This document shows, piece after piece, positions 36,931 to 45,311 of a stretch of DNA of 64,000 nucleotides. This stretch comes from G963663315 sp965231905 (lineage in GTDB: Bacteria > Pseudomonadota > Gammaproteobacteria > Arenicellales > Poriferihabitantaceae): NCBI GenBank assembly GCA_965231905.1, contig CBDDOO010000002.1:62001-126000 (forward strand). Reading direction: 5' to 3'. How positions within the stretch are numbered: position 1 is the first letter of the stretch; every line of letters begins with the position of its first letter. Under the pieces are notes generated by a model. The model searched no databases. It was not told the origin of the DNA and was given only the letters and a program-made list of their open reading frames with translations. Made by a program: the position numbers and the translations under genes.

Positions 36931-38814
36931 ATGACCATGAAACGAATAATCACACTGGCGGCGGTAATCGCACTTCTGGCGCCGGTATTCACTGTCCAAG
37001 CGACGAACTGTGACTTCTTCTCTCAACCACAACGGGGAACATCGAGCGATGACACCCTGAGCGGCGGCGATGGCCGTGACAGTCTGTGCGGTGACGCTGG
37101 CAATGACCGTCTGTACGGCGGCGAAGGCAATGACAGCCTGGCCGGCGGCGAAGGCAATGACGAACTGCACGGCGGCGGCGGTGTTGACTTCCTGTACGGC
37201 GACGATGGCGATGACTCACTGAACGGCAACGAAGGCCGTGACTACCTGTACGGCGGCGAAGGCAATGACCACCTGTCCGGCAACGATGGCGATGACTGGC
37301 TGGAAGGCGGCGAAGGCAATGACGCCCTGGCCGGCCACGATGGCGATGACACCCTGCAAGGCGGCGAAGGCAATGACATCCTGTTCGGCGACGATGGCAA
37401 TGACAAGCTGTATGGCGGCGCTGGCGATGACTCCCTGTACGGCAGCGAAGGCAATGACAGACTGGCCGGCGGCTTGGGCAATGACAAGCTGTATGGCGGC
37501 GAAGGCGATGATGAACTGTACAGCTACGCTGGCAATGACAGGCTGTACGGCGGCGAAGGCGATGACAGGCTGGAAGGCGACGAAGGCGATGACATCCTGC
37601 AAGGCGACGAAGGCGATGACAGGCTGTACAGCCGCGAAGGCAATGACAGGCTGTACGGCGGCGAAGGCGATGACAGGCTGGAAGGCGGCAGGGGCGATGA
37701 TTGGCTGTACGGCGGCAGGGGCGATGACTGGCTGGAAGGCGACGGCGGTATTGACAGGCTGTACGGCGGCGAAGGCGATGACCTCCTGTCCGGCGGCTCT
37801 GGCGATGACACCCTGAGCGGCGGCGGCGGTGTTGACACCCTGTTCGGCGACCCCGGTATTGACTACCTGTACGGCAGCGAAGGCAATGACAGGCTGTACG
37901 GCGGCAGGGGCGATGACTGGCTGGAAGGCGGCGAAGGCAATGACAAGCTGTATGGCGGCGAAGGCGATGATGAACTGTACGGCGGCGAAGGCAATGACAG
38001 CCTGACCGGCAACGAAGGCGATGACACCCTGCAAGGCGGCTCTGGCGATGACACCCTGTATGGTGACAGGCTGGTCTACCTGGCCAACCACGCTGGCAAT
38101 GACATCCTGTCCGGCGGCGAAGGCAATGACAGGCTGTACGGCGAAGGCGGTATTGACTACCTGAACGGAGGCGAAGGCAATGACATCCTGCAAGGCGGTA
38201 CTGGCGGGGATTGGCTGTTCGGAGAAACGGGCGATGACGAACTGCACGGCAACGATGGTGATGACTGGCTATATGGCGGTTGGGGCGATGATTGGCTGTC
38301 CGGCGGCGGCGCGGCGGACTTCCTGCAAGGATTCAATGGCAATGATACGCTGTACGGTGGCGCGGGCAATGACAAGCTGTACGGCGATAATGGTGATGAC
38401 TTCCTGAACGGAGGTTTCGGCGATGATCGCCTGTTCGGTGGCGCGGGCAATGACTACCTGAACGGCGGCGAAGGTGATGACTTCCTGCGAGGTGGTGGCG
38501 GCGATGACTGGATACTTGGAGGCGCGGGCAATGATGACCTGCGAGGGAATGCCGGTTCCGACTTCATGAGTGGCGGCGGCGGCGCGGATACCTACAACAT
38601 ACGCGACAATCGGGGGAAAGACCGCGATATTATCCTTGCTGATAAAACCGACAATATCGCCGGTCAATTCAACAAGCTGGAAAGTATCCGCCTGAACGAT
38701 GTTACCTTGCCAAGTATTCAGATTGGAGGGGCGACTTTTACACTGGACGCGAGCATCCTGGCCGGTCATGCCCATCGGGTAAACGGCGCGGATATTATCT
38801 ACCGGAAGCCGTGA
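36931..38814 (+). CDS. Secreted RTX-like calcium-binding repeat protein
   Basis: 627 residues. Residues 1-27 look like a Sec signal (KRIITLAAVIALLAPVFTVQA). From about residue 38 to 555 the protein is almost entirely nonapeptides of the form GGxGxDxLx (e.g. YGGEGNDRL), roughly 55-60 copies, which fold into a calcium-binding parallel beta-roll. The C-terminal 65 residues (GADTYNIRDNRGKDRD...IIYRKP) cap the roll. Most RTX proteins leave by type I secretion using an uncleaved C-terminal signal and lack a Sec peptide, so this one is unusual. No catalytic domain is present. The DNA is a near-perfect array of 27-bp units and could change length by recombination. Confidence 0.85.
   Translation: MTMKRIITLAAVIALLAPVFTVQATNCDFFSQPQRGTSSDDTLSGGDGRDSLCGDAGNDRLYGGEGNDSLAGGEGNDELHGGGGVDFLYGDDGDDSLNGNEGRDYLYGGEGNDHLSGNDGDDWLEGGEGNDALAGHDGDDTLQGGEGNDILFGDDGNDKLYGGAGDDSLYGSEGNDRLAGGLGNDKLYGGEGDDELYSYAGNDRLYGGEGDDRLEGDEGDDILQGDEGDDRLYSREGNDRLYGGEGDDRLEGGRGDDWLYGGRGDDWLEGDGGIDRLYGGEGDDLLSGGSGDDTLSGGGGVDTLFGDPGIDYLYGSEGNDRLYGGRGDDWLEGGEGNDKLYGGEGDDELYGGEGNDSLTGNEGDDTLQGGSGDDTLYGDRLVYLANHAGNDILSGGEGNDRLYGEGGIDYLNGGEGNDILQGGTGGDWLFGETGDDELHGNDGDDWLYGGWGDDWLSGGGAADFLQGFNGNDTLYGGAGNDKLYGDNGDDFLNGGFGDDRLFGGAGNDYLNGGEGDDFLRGGGGDDWILGGAGNDDLRGNAGSDFMSGGGGADTYNIRDNRGKDRDIILADKTDNIAGQFNKLESIRLNDVTLPSIQIGGATFTLDASILAGHAHRVNGADIIYRKP
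37040..38600 (+). repeat. 27-bp tandem repeat array encoding RTX nonapeptides
   Basis: In-frame degenerate 27-bp units, many identical at DNA level (e.g. GGCGGCGAAGGCAATGACAG recurs). Because units are in frame, gain or loss would change roll length without shifting the frame. The array also creates long repetitive open frames on the opposite strand that are not genes. Confidence 0.85.
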
Positions 38815-38816
38815 CC

Positions 38817-38996
38817 ATGACCGCATACACCATCGACACACTGGAAGCCACAGAGGAATTGCAACAGGCCGGATTCAGCGCCGAGCAAGCCAAAGCCATG
38901 ACGAAGTTGGTAAAGCATCAGGGCGACCAGTTGGCGACAAAGGGAGATATTGCCGGACTCCGGCAAGAAGTGGCCGGGTTGCGCTGGATGTTCTGA
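38817..38996 (+). CDS. Short DUF1640-like protein
   Basis: 59 residues from ATG 38817, two bases after the RTX stop. The pattern TAYTIDTLEATEELQQAGFSAEQAKAM followed by LATKGDIAGLRQEVAGLRW resembles the start of DUF1640 (CCDC90-like) coiled-coil proteins, but the usual C-terminal membrane helix is missing. The spacing suggests translational coupling to the RTX gene. Function unknown. Confidence 0.55.
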   Translation: MTAYTIDTLEATEELQQAGFSAEQAKAMTKLVKHQGDQLATKGDIAGLRQEVAGLRWMF

Positions 38997-39182
38997 TCAT
39001 CCTTGCCCGGCTTTTCGATGTGATATGACACATGACCAGAACCATCCCGATCGAGGCCGACCCGTGATCCGGAACGCTATCCGGGAAAATCAGGCGCCGG
39101 ACAGATCGGGCGCGGCCACCAGCCTGGCCGGCGGTCAAAGTATTGGTATATTCCGATTCAACCAAGTAACCGAGAATCAACC

Positions 39183-39953
39183 ATGAACCCACAGAAACGA
39201 ATCAAGAGCCTGGTAATAGCGGGCTTACTGTTAATCATGCCACTGGGTTGCGGAAACCCGGAAAGGACAATCACACTGCCGGACGGGCGGGTTCTCGAAG
39301 GCCCGTATGTCAACGGTGAGAAACACGGGCAATGGACAATCACAGGCCCGGACGGGGCGGTTGCCGAAGGCCCGTATGTCAACGGTGAGATGCACGGGCA
39401 ATGGACAATCACAGGCCCGGGCGGGACGGTTCTCGAAGGCCCGTATGTCAACGGCGAGCAACACGGGCAATGGACAACCACATTCCCGGACGGTAAGGTT
39501 TCCGAAGGCCCGTATGTCAACGGTGAGAAACACGGGCAATGGACAACCACATTCCCGGACGGTAAGGTTCTCGAAGGCCCGTATGTCAACGGTGAGAAAC
39601 ACGGGCAATGGACAATCACATTCCCGGACGGTAAGGTTTCCGAAGGCCCGTATGTCAACGGCAAGGCACACGGACAATGGACAATCACACTGCCGGACGG
39701 GACGGTTCTCGAAGGCCCGTATGTCAACGGCGAGCAACACGGGCAATGGACAACCACATTCCCGGACGGTAAGGTTTCCGAAGGCCCGTTTGTCAACGGT
39801 GAGAAACACGGACAATGGACAACCACATTCCCGGACGGTAAGGTTATCGAAGGCCCGTTTGTCAACGACAAGGCACACGGGCAATGGACAATCACATTCC
39901 CGGACGGGCGGGTTTCCGAAGTCCAGTATGTCAACGGCGTAAAACAGAACTAA
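39183..39953 (+). CDS. Lipoprotein with ten MORN-type repeats
   Basis: 256 residues. Signal with lipobox MPLGC (Cys23-24 region), then ten consecutive 23-residue units of the form PDGxVxEGPYVNGExHGQWTxT. These are MORN/YwqK-type repeats; family members are often annotated as toxin-antitoxin antitoxins on weak evidence. The 69-bp DNA units are very similar to one another, especially units 4, 5 and 8, so the gene can expand or contract by recombination. It probably sits on the outer membrane as a beta-rich scaffold. The 187 bases before it hold no recognisable element apart from a possible weak promoter near 39140-39165. Confidence 0.8.
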   Translation: MNPQKRIKSLVIAGLLLIMPLGCGNPERTITLPDGRVLEGPYVNGEKHGQWTITGPDGAVAEGPYVNGEMHGQWTITGPGGTVLEGPYVNGEQHGQWTTTFPDGKVSEGPYVNGEKHGQWTTTFPDGKVLEGPYVNGEKHGQWTITFPDGKVSEGPYVNGKAHGQWTITLPDGTVLEGPYVNGEQHGQWTTTFPDGKVSEGPFVNGEKHGQWTTTFPDGKVIEGPFVNDKAHGQWTITFPDGRVSEVQYVNGVKQN

Positions 39954-40017
39954 TGGCGGGGCGGGTTTCCCGGAAATCACCGGGAAGCCGTCCAGCGCAA
40001 GCCAGGCTGACACCGCT

Positions 40018-40047
40018 CGCTCATTCTGAGCGTTGCATAGTGAGCAA
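40018..40047. promoter_or_regulatory. Candidate operator of higBA
   Basis: Two adjacent inverted repeats: CGCTCA TTC TGAGCG (40018-40032) and TTGC ATAGTGA GCAA (40033-40047), ending 20 bases before the higB start. Type II antitoxins such as HigA bind palindromes in this position to repress their own operon. Not tested beyond visual symmetry. Confidence 0.4.
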
Positions 40048-40067
40048 CAATGATCTATTATTTGCGG

Positions 40068-40346
40068 ATGATAAAAAGTTTCAGGCATAAGGGCCTTGAA
40101 AGGTTTTTTTCTACTGGATCAAAGTCTGGCATACGTGCACAGCATGCCAAAAGATTAGAAGAACAGTTGCAAGCATTACATACTGCTTTCTCCATTGATG
40201 ACATGGATATACCCGGTTGGCAACTTCATCCTCTTGCGGGCGATAGAAAAGGCTTGTGGGCGATTCATGTGAATAAGAACTGGCGGCTGGTCTTCAAGTT
40301 TGTTGATGATCATGCGTATATTGTCAACTATGAGGATTATCACTAA
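40068..40346 (+). CDS. higB: HigB-type toxin (RelE/HigB family mRNA interferase)
   Basis: 92 residues from ATG 40068 (MIKSFRHKGLERFF). The family pattern is clear: ...HAKRLEEQLQALHTAFSIDDMDIPGWQLHPLAGDRKGLWAIHVNKNWRLVFKF. HigB cleaves mRNA on the ribosome. Its stop overlaps the higA start by one base (TAATG), and the toxin precedes the antitoxin as is normal for higBA. Confidence 0.93.
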   Translation: MIKSFRHKGLERFFSTGSKSGIRAQHAKRLEEQLQALHTAFSIDDMDIPGWQLHPLAGDRKGLWAIHVNKNWRLVFKFVDDHAYIVNYEDYH

Positions 40347-40642
40347 TGGCGATTCAACAATATTCTCCGATGCACCCGGGGAAATTCATAAAACGGGTGT
40401 ATCTGGAACCATTCAACATCGGCACCAATGAGTTGGCGCGAAGTCTGAAAGTCAGTCCCTCCACATTGAGCCGATTGCTGAATGGCAAAAGCGATGTTTC
40501 GCCTGAAATGGCGTTGAAGCTCTCCAGAGTAATTGGCCGCTCTCCGGAAAGCTGGATGATGATGCAGGACAATTATGATTTACATATCGCCAGTCAGCGC
40601 GTCAACCTGGATGACTTGGTTTCAATGTCATTTGCTACATGA
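40346..40642 (+). CDS. higA: HigA-type antitoxin
   Basis: 98 residues. It starts MAIQQYSPMHPGKFIKRVYLEPFNIGTNELARSLKVSPSTLSRLLNGKS, the characteristic HigA/VapI N-terminus with an HTH_3 (Xre-like) domain. It neutralises HigB and represses the operon. Confidence 0.94.
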   Translation: MAIQQYSPMHPGKFIKRVYLEPFNIGTNELARSLKVSPSTLSRLLNGKSDVSPEMALKLSRVIGRSPESWMMMQDNYDLHIASQRVNLDDLVSMSFAT

Positions 40643-40698
40643 GGTTCCCATGGTCACAGTCGGTGGCTGACGAAGGGCTGTGAGGCGCGTGTCCCGGA

Positions 40699-42267
40699 TT
40701 ACCGGTATTTCGGGTTGAACGGGGCGGGTCTCGGGAATCGGGAGGCGCTGTCAAGGCGGGTCAGATCGTGGTGGCTTCGGGTGTATTCCTCAGCGGCATT
40801 GCGGGTCGGGTTGTAGTCCCAGCTTTGGCGCTTGCCGATGGTGAGCGCTTTATGGACTTCTCTGCGCCGGCTCTGGTCGTTGATCACGGTTTGCCGCAGT
40901 TGTTCGGCGTCCCAGTGTTCTTCGGCCTGCCTTTTAAAGTCCAGAACCAGCTCTTCGAGGGCCGGGTCGCCAGCCAGGTTGGTGGTTTCGTCCGGGTCAT
41001 TTTCCAGATCAAAAAGCTGATCCGGGTCGGTTGGGCAGGTAATGTACTTGTAGCGGGAAAAGCGGATCATCAGCATCGGCGCGGCGGTTCCTTCAGCCAG
41101 GTATTCACTGACTGTCCTGTTCGGGTCGCCGGACTCGTCTCCTTGACACAACGGATACAGGCTGCGCCCGTCCAGAGGGTCGATGGCCTCCGGTTTGTCG
41201 ATATTGACACCGGCCGATGCAATATCCAGCAAGGTCGGCAGCACATCAACCAGGGAAACCGGCTGGCTGACTTTCCGCGGCGATGACGATTTTGTCGGCT
41301 GGTTGATAATCATCGGGATTCGGCAGGCCCACTCCCGGAATGACATTTTGTACCAGAGTCCATATTCACCGAGCATGTCGCCGTGGTCTGCGGTCACAAT
41401 GATGGTGGTATTCTCACTCAGCCCGCATTCGTCGAGCGTGTCCCGCAATCGTCCCAGCCACTCATCCACGTAGGAGACATTGGCGTAATAGGCGCGCCGG
41501 GCGTTGACGATCTGTTGATCGTCGAGTTCAACCGAATCAATCGCAATCATGTTTTCCAGGCGCTGATTGTGGGGGTCGGGCTGGACAGACGGTCGGGTAA
41601 CCGAGGGCAGCGAAATATCCACATCGTCGTACAGGCCCCAGTATTTTTGCCGGGCTGCATAAGGATCGTGCGGGTGGATGAAACTGGCTACCAGACACAA
41701 TGGACGGGAGTCTTCGGAGCGCACGTGATCGTAGATTACACGCATTGCCCGGGCGCCAACCTCGTCATCATAGGCCAGTTGGTTGGTGATATACGCGACC
41801 CCGGCCTGGGTTACACTTGACATGTTGTGATACCACAGGTCGATACGCCGGTCCGGGTCTGTCCAGTCCGGCGCCCAGCCGAAATCGGCGGGATAGATGT
41901 CGGTCGTGACCCGTTCCTCAAATCCATGAAGCTGGTCGGCGCCGACAAAGTGCATCTTCCCTGAAAGACAGGTGCGATACCCCATCAGCCGCAGATAATG
42001 GGCGAAAGTCGGCATCGTCGACGGCAGGTAGGCGGCGTTGTCATACCCTCCGCAGCGAGAGATATTCTGCCCGGTCATGAAGGCATATCGCGCCGGTGTA
42101 CACAACGGGCTGCTGGAATAGGCGTTTTGGAACAATACTCCCTGACTTGCCAGAGTGTCGATATTGGGGCTGTAAACCTCATCATTTCCATAGCATCCCA
42201 ACGCCTTCGCGCTCAATTGGTCCGCCATGACCACAAGAATATTGGGTTGGTTCGGATATGATTTCAT
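40699..42267 (-). CDS. betC: Choline-sulfatase
   Basis: 522 residues. The formylglycine site is CTPARYAFMTGQ (Cys in SSPLCTPAR), followed by SRCGGYDNAAYLPSTMPTFAHYLR, typical of choline-sulfatases. Metal site DQLSAKALGCYGN near the N-terminus and TADHGDMLGE; a C-terminal choline-sulfatase segment is present. It releases choline from choline-O-sulfate as a sulfur source and osmoprotectant precursor. A formylglycine-generating enzyme is not in this window. Confidence 0.9.
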   Translation of the reverse strand: MKSYPNQPNILVVMADQLSAKALGCYGNDEVYSPNIDTLASQGVLFQNAYSSSPLCTPARYAFMTGQNISRCGGYDNAAYLPSTMPTFAHYLRLMGYRTCLSGKMHFVGADQLHGFEERVTTDIYPADFGWAPDWTDPDRRIDLWYHNMSSVTQAGVAYITNQLAYDDEVGARAMRVIYDHVRSEDSRPLCLVASFIHPHDPYAARQKYWGLYDDVDISLPSVTRPSVQPDPHNQRLENMIAIDSVELDDQQIVNARRAYYANVSYVDEWLGRLRDTLDECGLSENTTIIVTADHGDMLGEYGLWYKMSFREWACRIPMIINQPTKSSSPRKVSQPVSLVDVLPTLLDIASAGVNIDKPEAIDPLDGRSLYPLCQGDESGDPNRTVSEYLAEGTAAPMLMIRFSRYKYITCPTDPDQLFDLENDPDETTNLAGDPALEELVLDFKRQAEEHWDAEQLRQTVINDQSRRREVHKALTIGKRQSWDYNPTRNAAEEYTRSHHDLTRLDSASRFPRPAPFNPKYR

Positions 42268-42292
42268 GAATGATCCCGGCTAAAGGTTCCTG

Positions 42293-44620
42293 TCACTTTT
42301 CGGGGACAGCGGCCCACATCGCCGCGAATACAATGCTGATGAAAGTGCCGATAGCCACGGTCAATCCAATCGCTTCGAGCGGCGGCGTCCAGGAAAAGGA
42401 AAGGACGCCGAATACCAGCATGGTGGTAATCCCGCATACCCAGATGGATTTGAACGTCGTGTCCCACTCATCGTCATTCTCTGGAAGCCGGTTGAAAAAC
42501 AAAGCATAATCCAAACCCAGACCGACCACAAGCAACAATGAAATCAAGTGGAAAATGCTGAGCGGATGACCACTGAGAACCAGGATGGCGGCTAAAGTCA
42601 ACGCCGCCGAAAAGGTCGGCACCATGATTTTCAATGGTCGTGTCAGGCTTTTGAATCCCAGAGCCAGCGTGATATAGATAATTGTGATACAGGCAATCAT
42701 GGCCAGAGCCACCCGGTTTACGCTTTTGGCAACCAGGGCTGTTGACGCAGACCTCAGGTGCATGTAATGAACTTCTTCGTAGTCGTCGGCAAAACGTTTT
42801 ACCTCCGCTTCATCACGGACGCCATGCAGGAGAATTACCCCCGCCGCCCCGTTTTCAAAATCAAACACCAACGGCTCCAGTTTTTTGCCGACAGGAGTGC
42901 TTTGCAGACTGTCTATATCCAGTGTTTCAAGTTGATCCAGGGCACGGATATCCTCGATTGCCGGGTCAAACACATTGGCTTGGAAAGGGAAATCCGTGAG
43001 CGCTTCAGCCAGATTTGCAACGATTGAATCCACCTCTTTCAGTTGCGCCTTTCGCAATGACTGTTGTTGTCGGCTCGGCAGAAAGTGCGAAGCCATATCG
43101 AAGCCTTCGAGAATGTCGGCTTCTATCAGGTCATCAAGACCGGGTTCCAGATATTCGCTCAGTCGCAGCACGCCCTCCTTATCCATTGCGGTCATCATCA
43201 GCATACTGCCGCCATACCAGAATCCGATATCTTCACGCAACATTTTTCCTTCCGCCCTCCTTTGATCCTTGATCGGGCTGAGCGAATCCACATTCAGGTG
43301 CAACACCGGATTTTCATGAAACAACAACACCGACGCTGAAACCATAAGCATCGTTACCACCACCAGGCGAAATCGGATGGCTGACCGTCCCAGTGATTTC
43401 AATTTGCCATGGACCCCGGACAATCCCGAGGGCGGCCCCCGGTGGTCGGCAATAAATGGCAGCGCCCACCGTGAAAACAGCGCCGCAGTCACCAGTCCCA
43501 CAATGGTGAATGTTCCCAATTGCTGTAATCCGCCAAATCCGGACAACAGGAACGCGGCGTAAGCAATGACCGTGGAAAAAACGCCCAGCCGCAGGGTCCG
43601 CCATACTTTTTGCAATTTGTTTTTCTCGGTCTCTTTGTCCCGACTCAAGCCGCTGGTTATCAGATGAATCGGATAATCCACGGCGACTCCCGCCAGGGTG
43701 ATTCCGAATACCAGCGTAATGTCGTGAATTTGTCCGTAAAGCAATAAGATAGATGCGGTCGCCACGATCATGCCAGTCGCCAATGGCAGTATCGTCAGCA
43801 CAACCATGCGGATGGACCGATAGGCTGCCCAGATAAACAAAACCACCAGCAACACCGCCATCGTGGACAGGTTTTTTATATCTTCCCGGATGTTCTGCGC
43901 AGATTCGACGGAGAACACCGTCGGGCCTGCCATGATCACGTTCAATCCGGGCGGTTTCATGGTATTGAGGACGGACCGGATTTCCTCTACCACGGCCTCC
44001 TGATTTTCAATCTGGGTAATGTCAGACCCGACCTCAATCAGGACCAGCGAGCGCTGATGATTTTCGGAAAACCAGACTCCGTGCAATTCCTCCGGTTTTT
44101 TATGGCGGCTTACCCGGCCTTGCCAGTTCTCCAGCAATCCGGGAATTTCGCCGGTCGGGTCCTTGCGCAGGAAACGTTTTTCAAGAGCGGCGGTGGAGGA
44201 GTACAGCCCTTCCAGTCTGGCCTTGAGCGCCGACTTCAAACCGGGTATCGAAAACTGTTCCGCCAGGTTATTGTGAGTCAGCAGATAGCGGTATTTTTCC
44301 AGGAAGGAGAGAACTTCATCGCTTGATTCCGACGCTCCATTGATGACTTTGTCAAATGTCTCGGAAGCATTCAGTTTCTCAACGAAAGCATGACTGAATT
44401 CGGCAAGCTTTGTTGAAGGCAGACCTTCCAGCGCCAATAGAATAATACTGGTTGACGCCCCGTTGTCCAGTTGGTGATGCAACAGTTTTTCAAATCGGGT
44501 TTCAGGTTCCGGGAGAAAGATTCCAACGTCAGTCGATACGCTGAATCGAGTGAAGATCGTGAACAGCGCGATGACAAGAACGCACAGGATAATAATCGCT
44601 TTGTTACGCGCAGCATCCAC
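42293..44620 (-). CDS. MMPL/RND-family exporter
   Basis: 775 residues from GTG 44620. Two repeats of one helix, a large periplasmic domain and five helices, typical of MMPL-type RND permeases. Marker segments are GITLAGVAVDYPIHLI in half 1 and LLLVVGLGLDYALFFNRLPE in half 2, each with the GxxxDY pattern of proton-driven exporters. MMPL genes beside a LolA-like gene are known from aryl polyene clusters; no other genes of such a cluster are seen here. Substrate probably a lipid; unproven. Confidence 0.85.
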   Translation of the reverse strand: MDAARNKAIIILCVLVIALFTIFTRFSVSTDVGIFLPEPETRFEKLLHHQLDNGASTSIILLALEGLPSTKLAEFSHAFVEKLNASETFDKVINGASESSDEVLSFLEKYRYLLTHNNLAEQFSIPGLKSALKARLEGLYSSTAALEKRFLRKDPTGEIPGLLENWQGRVSRHKKPEELHGVWFSENHQRSLVLIEVGSDITQIENQEAVVEEIRSVLNTMKPPGLNVIMAGPTVFSVESAQNIREDIKNLSTMAVLLVVLFIWAAYRSIRMVVLTILPLATGMIVATASILLLYGQIHDITLVFGITLAGVAVDYPIHLITSGLSRDKETEKNKLQKVWRTLRLGVFSTVIAYAAFLLSGFGGLQQLGTFTIVGLVTAALFSRWALPFIADHRGPPSGLSGVHGKLKSLGRSAIRFRLVVVTMLMVSASVLLFHENPVLHLNVDSLSPIKDQRRAEGKMLREDIGFWYGGSMLMMTAMDKEGVLRLSEYLEPGLDDLIEADILEGFDMASHFLPSRQQQSLRKAQLKEVDSIVANLAEALTDFPFQANVFDPAIEDIRALDQLETLDIDSLQSTPVGKKLEPLVFDFENGAAGVILLHGVRDEAEVKRFADDYEEVHYMHLRSASTALVAKSVNRVALAMIACITIIYITLALGFKSLTRPLKIMVPTFSAALTLAAILVLSGHPLSIFHLISLLLVVGLGLDYALFFNRLPENDDEWDTTFKSIWVCGITTMLVFGVLSFSWTPPLEAIGLTVAIGTFISIVFAAMWAAVPEK

Positions 44621-44626
44621 AGCCGT

Positions 44627-45244
44627 TCATGGGTTGGTTGGTTGCAGAAACCGGTAGGTCAACTCAAGCATGGATTGGTCTCCATCGGCCAGAATCGACA
44701 CCACTTTTTGTATCCGGGCATCGCTGCCATACAGCGCTATCCGGTCAAAATATTTCAGGATTTCCGGGTTGGTCGGAGTGAGATGGAGCTGCCAGTTGGC
44801 GCTACTGCCATCCAGTTCGATTTCAAAGTCTTCCTGGATCCGAACCAGATCCCCACCCAGAATTGCCCGGAAACTGGCAACCGCGGTTGCTAAAACCGGA
44901 TGGGATTGTACCGGGTATTTCCGGACTTGTACCACATCATCGCCCTTTTTGCTGTGAGCGGCTTTTTCGATCGACAGGTAATTACCGTCAATCACGATTT
45001 TTTCGACAATCGGTGACACGGTATTTTTCTCGATATAATCCGGTCGGCGATACTCTATATTCCCTTCTGTAACCAAGTCTGTCACCAGGAAAGCCGAATT
45101 TCTGGTTTCCCTGAAAACCAGTTTTGCATGAACGGTTTTGGAAAACTGATGCATCAGCCGGGATATGTCCCACTCCTCCCCGTCTGCGACGGCCACAGAC
45201 GGGACGGCCAGAAATAAAAACAGTAATAAATTACGAACAGGCAA
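44627..45244 (-). CDS. LolA-like periplasmic carrier protein
   Basis: 205 residues from TTG 45244 (PVRNLLLFLFLAVPSVAVA signal), with AGAGG upstream; a TTG at 45274 in the same frame is an alternative. The body (FSKTVHAKLVFRETRNS...YRRPDYIEKNTVSP...VDGNYLSIE) resembles LolA-related lipid carriers. The gene ends six bases before the MMPL exporter, so the two likely work together moving a lipid-like substrate across the periplasm. Confidence 0.75.
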   Translation of the reverse strand: MPVRNLLLFLFLAVPSVAVADGEEWDISRLMHQFSKTVHAKLVFRETRNSAFLVTDLVTEGNIEYRRPDYIEKNTVSPIVEKIVIDGNYLSIEKAAHSKKGDDVVQVRKYPVQSHPVLATAVASFRAILGGDLVRIQEDFEIELDGSSANWQLHLTPTNPEILKYFDRIALYGSDARIQKVVSILADGDQSMLELTYRFLQPTNP

Positions 45245-45311
45245 GTACGGAACGCCTCTTGACTTTAATGGCAAGACGCAAAGATAACACGGTCAGGACG
45301 TTTCTGTTGTG

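Noticed and set aside
37216..38247. Long minus-strand open frame with VIAFAAVQ repeats
   Set aside because: It is the antisense of the RTX 27-bp repeats; the repetitive composition keeps several frames open, and there is no ribosome binding site or family similarity.
38950..39186. 78-residue frame between the DUF1640-like and MORN genes
   Set aside because: Overlaps the preceding gene, has no ribosome binding site and no recognisable features.
39158..40088. Minus-strand open frames with VRECDCPLPVFLTVDIRAF-like and GNVVVHCPC-like repeats
   Set aside because: Antisense and out-of-frame readings of the ten MORN units.
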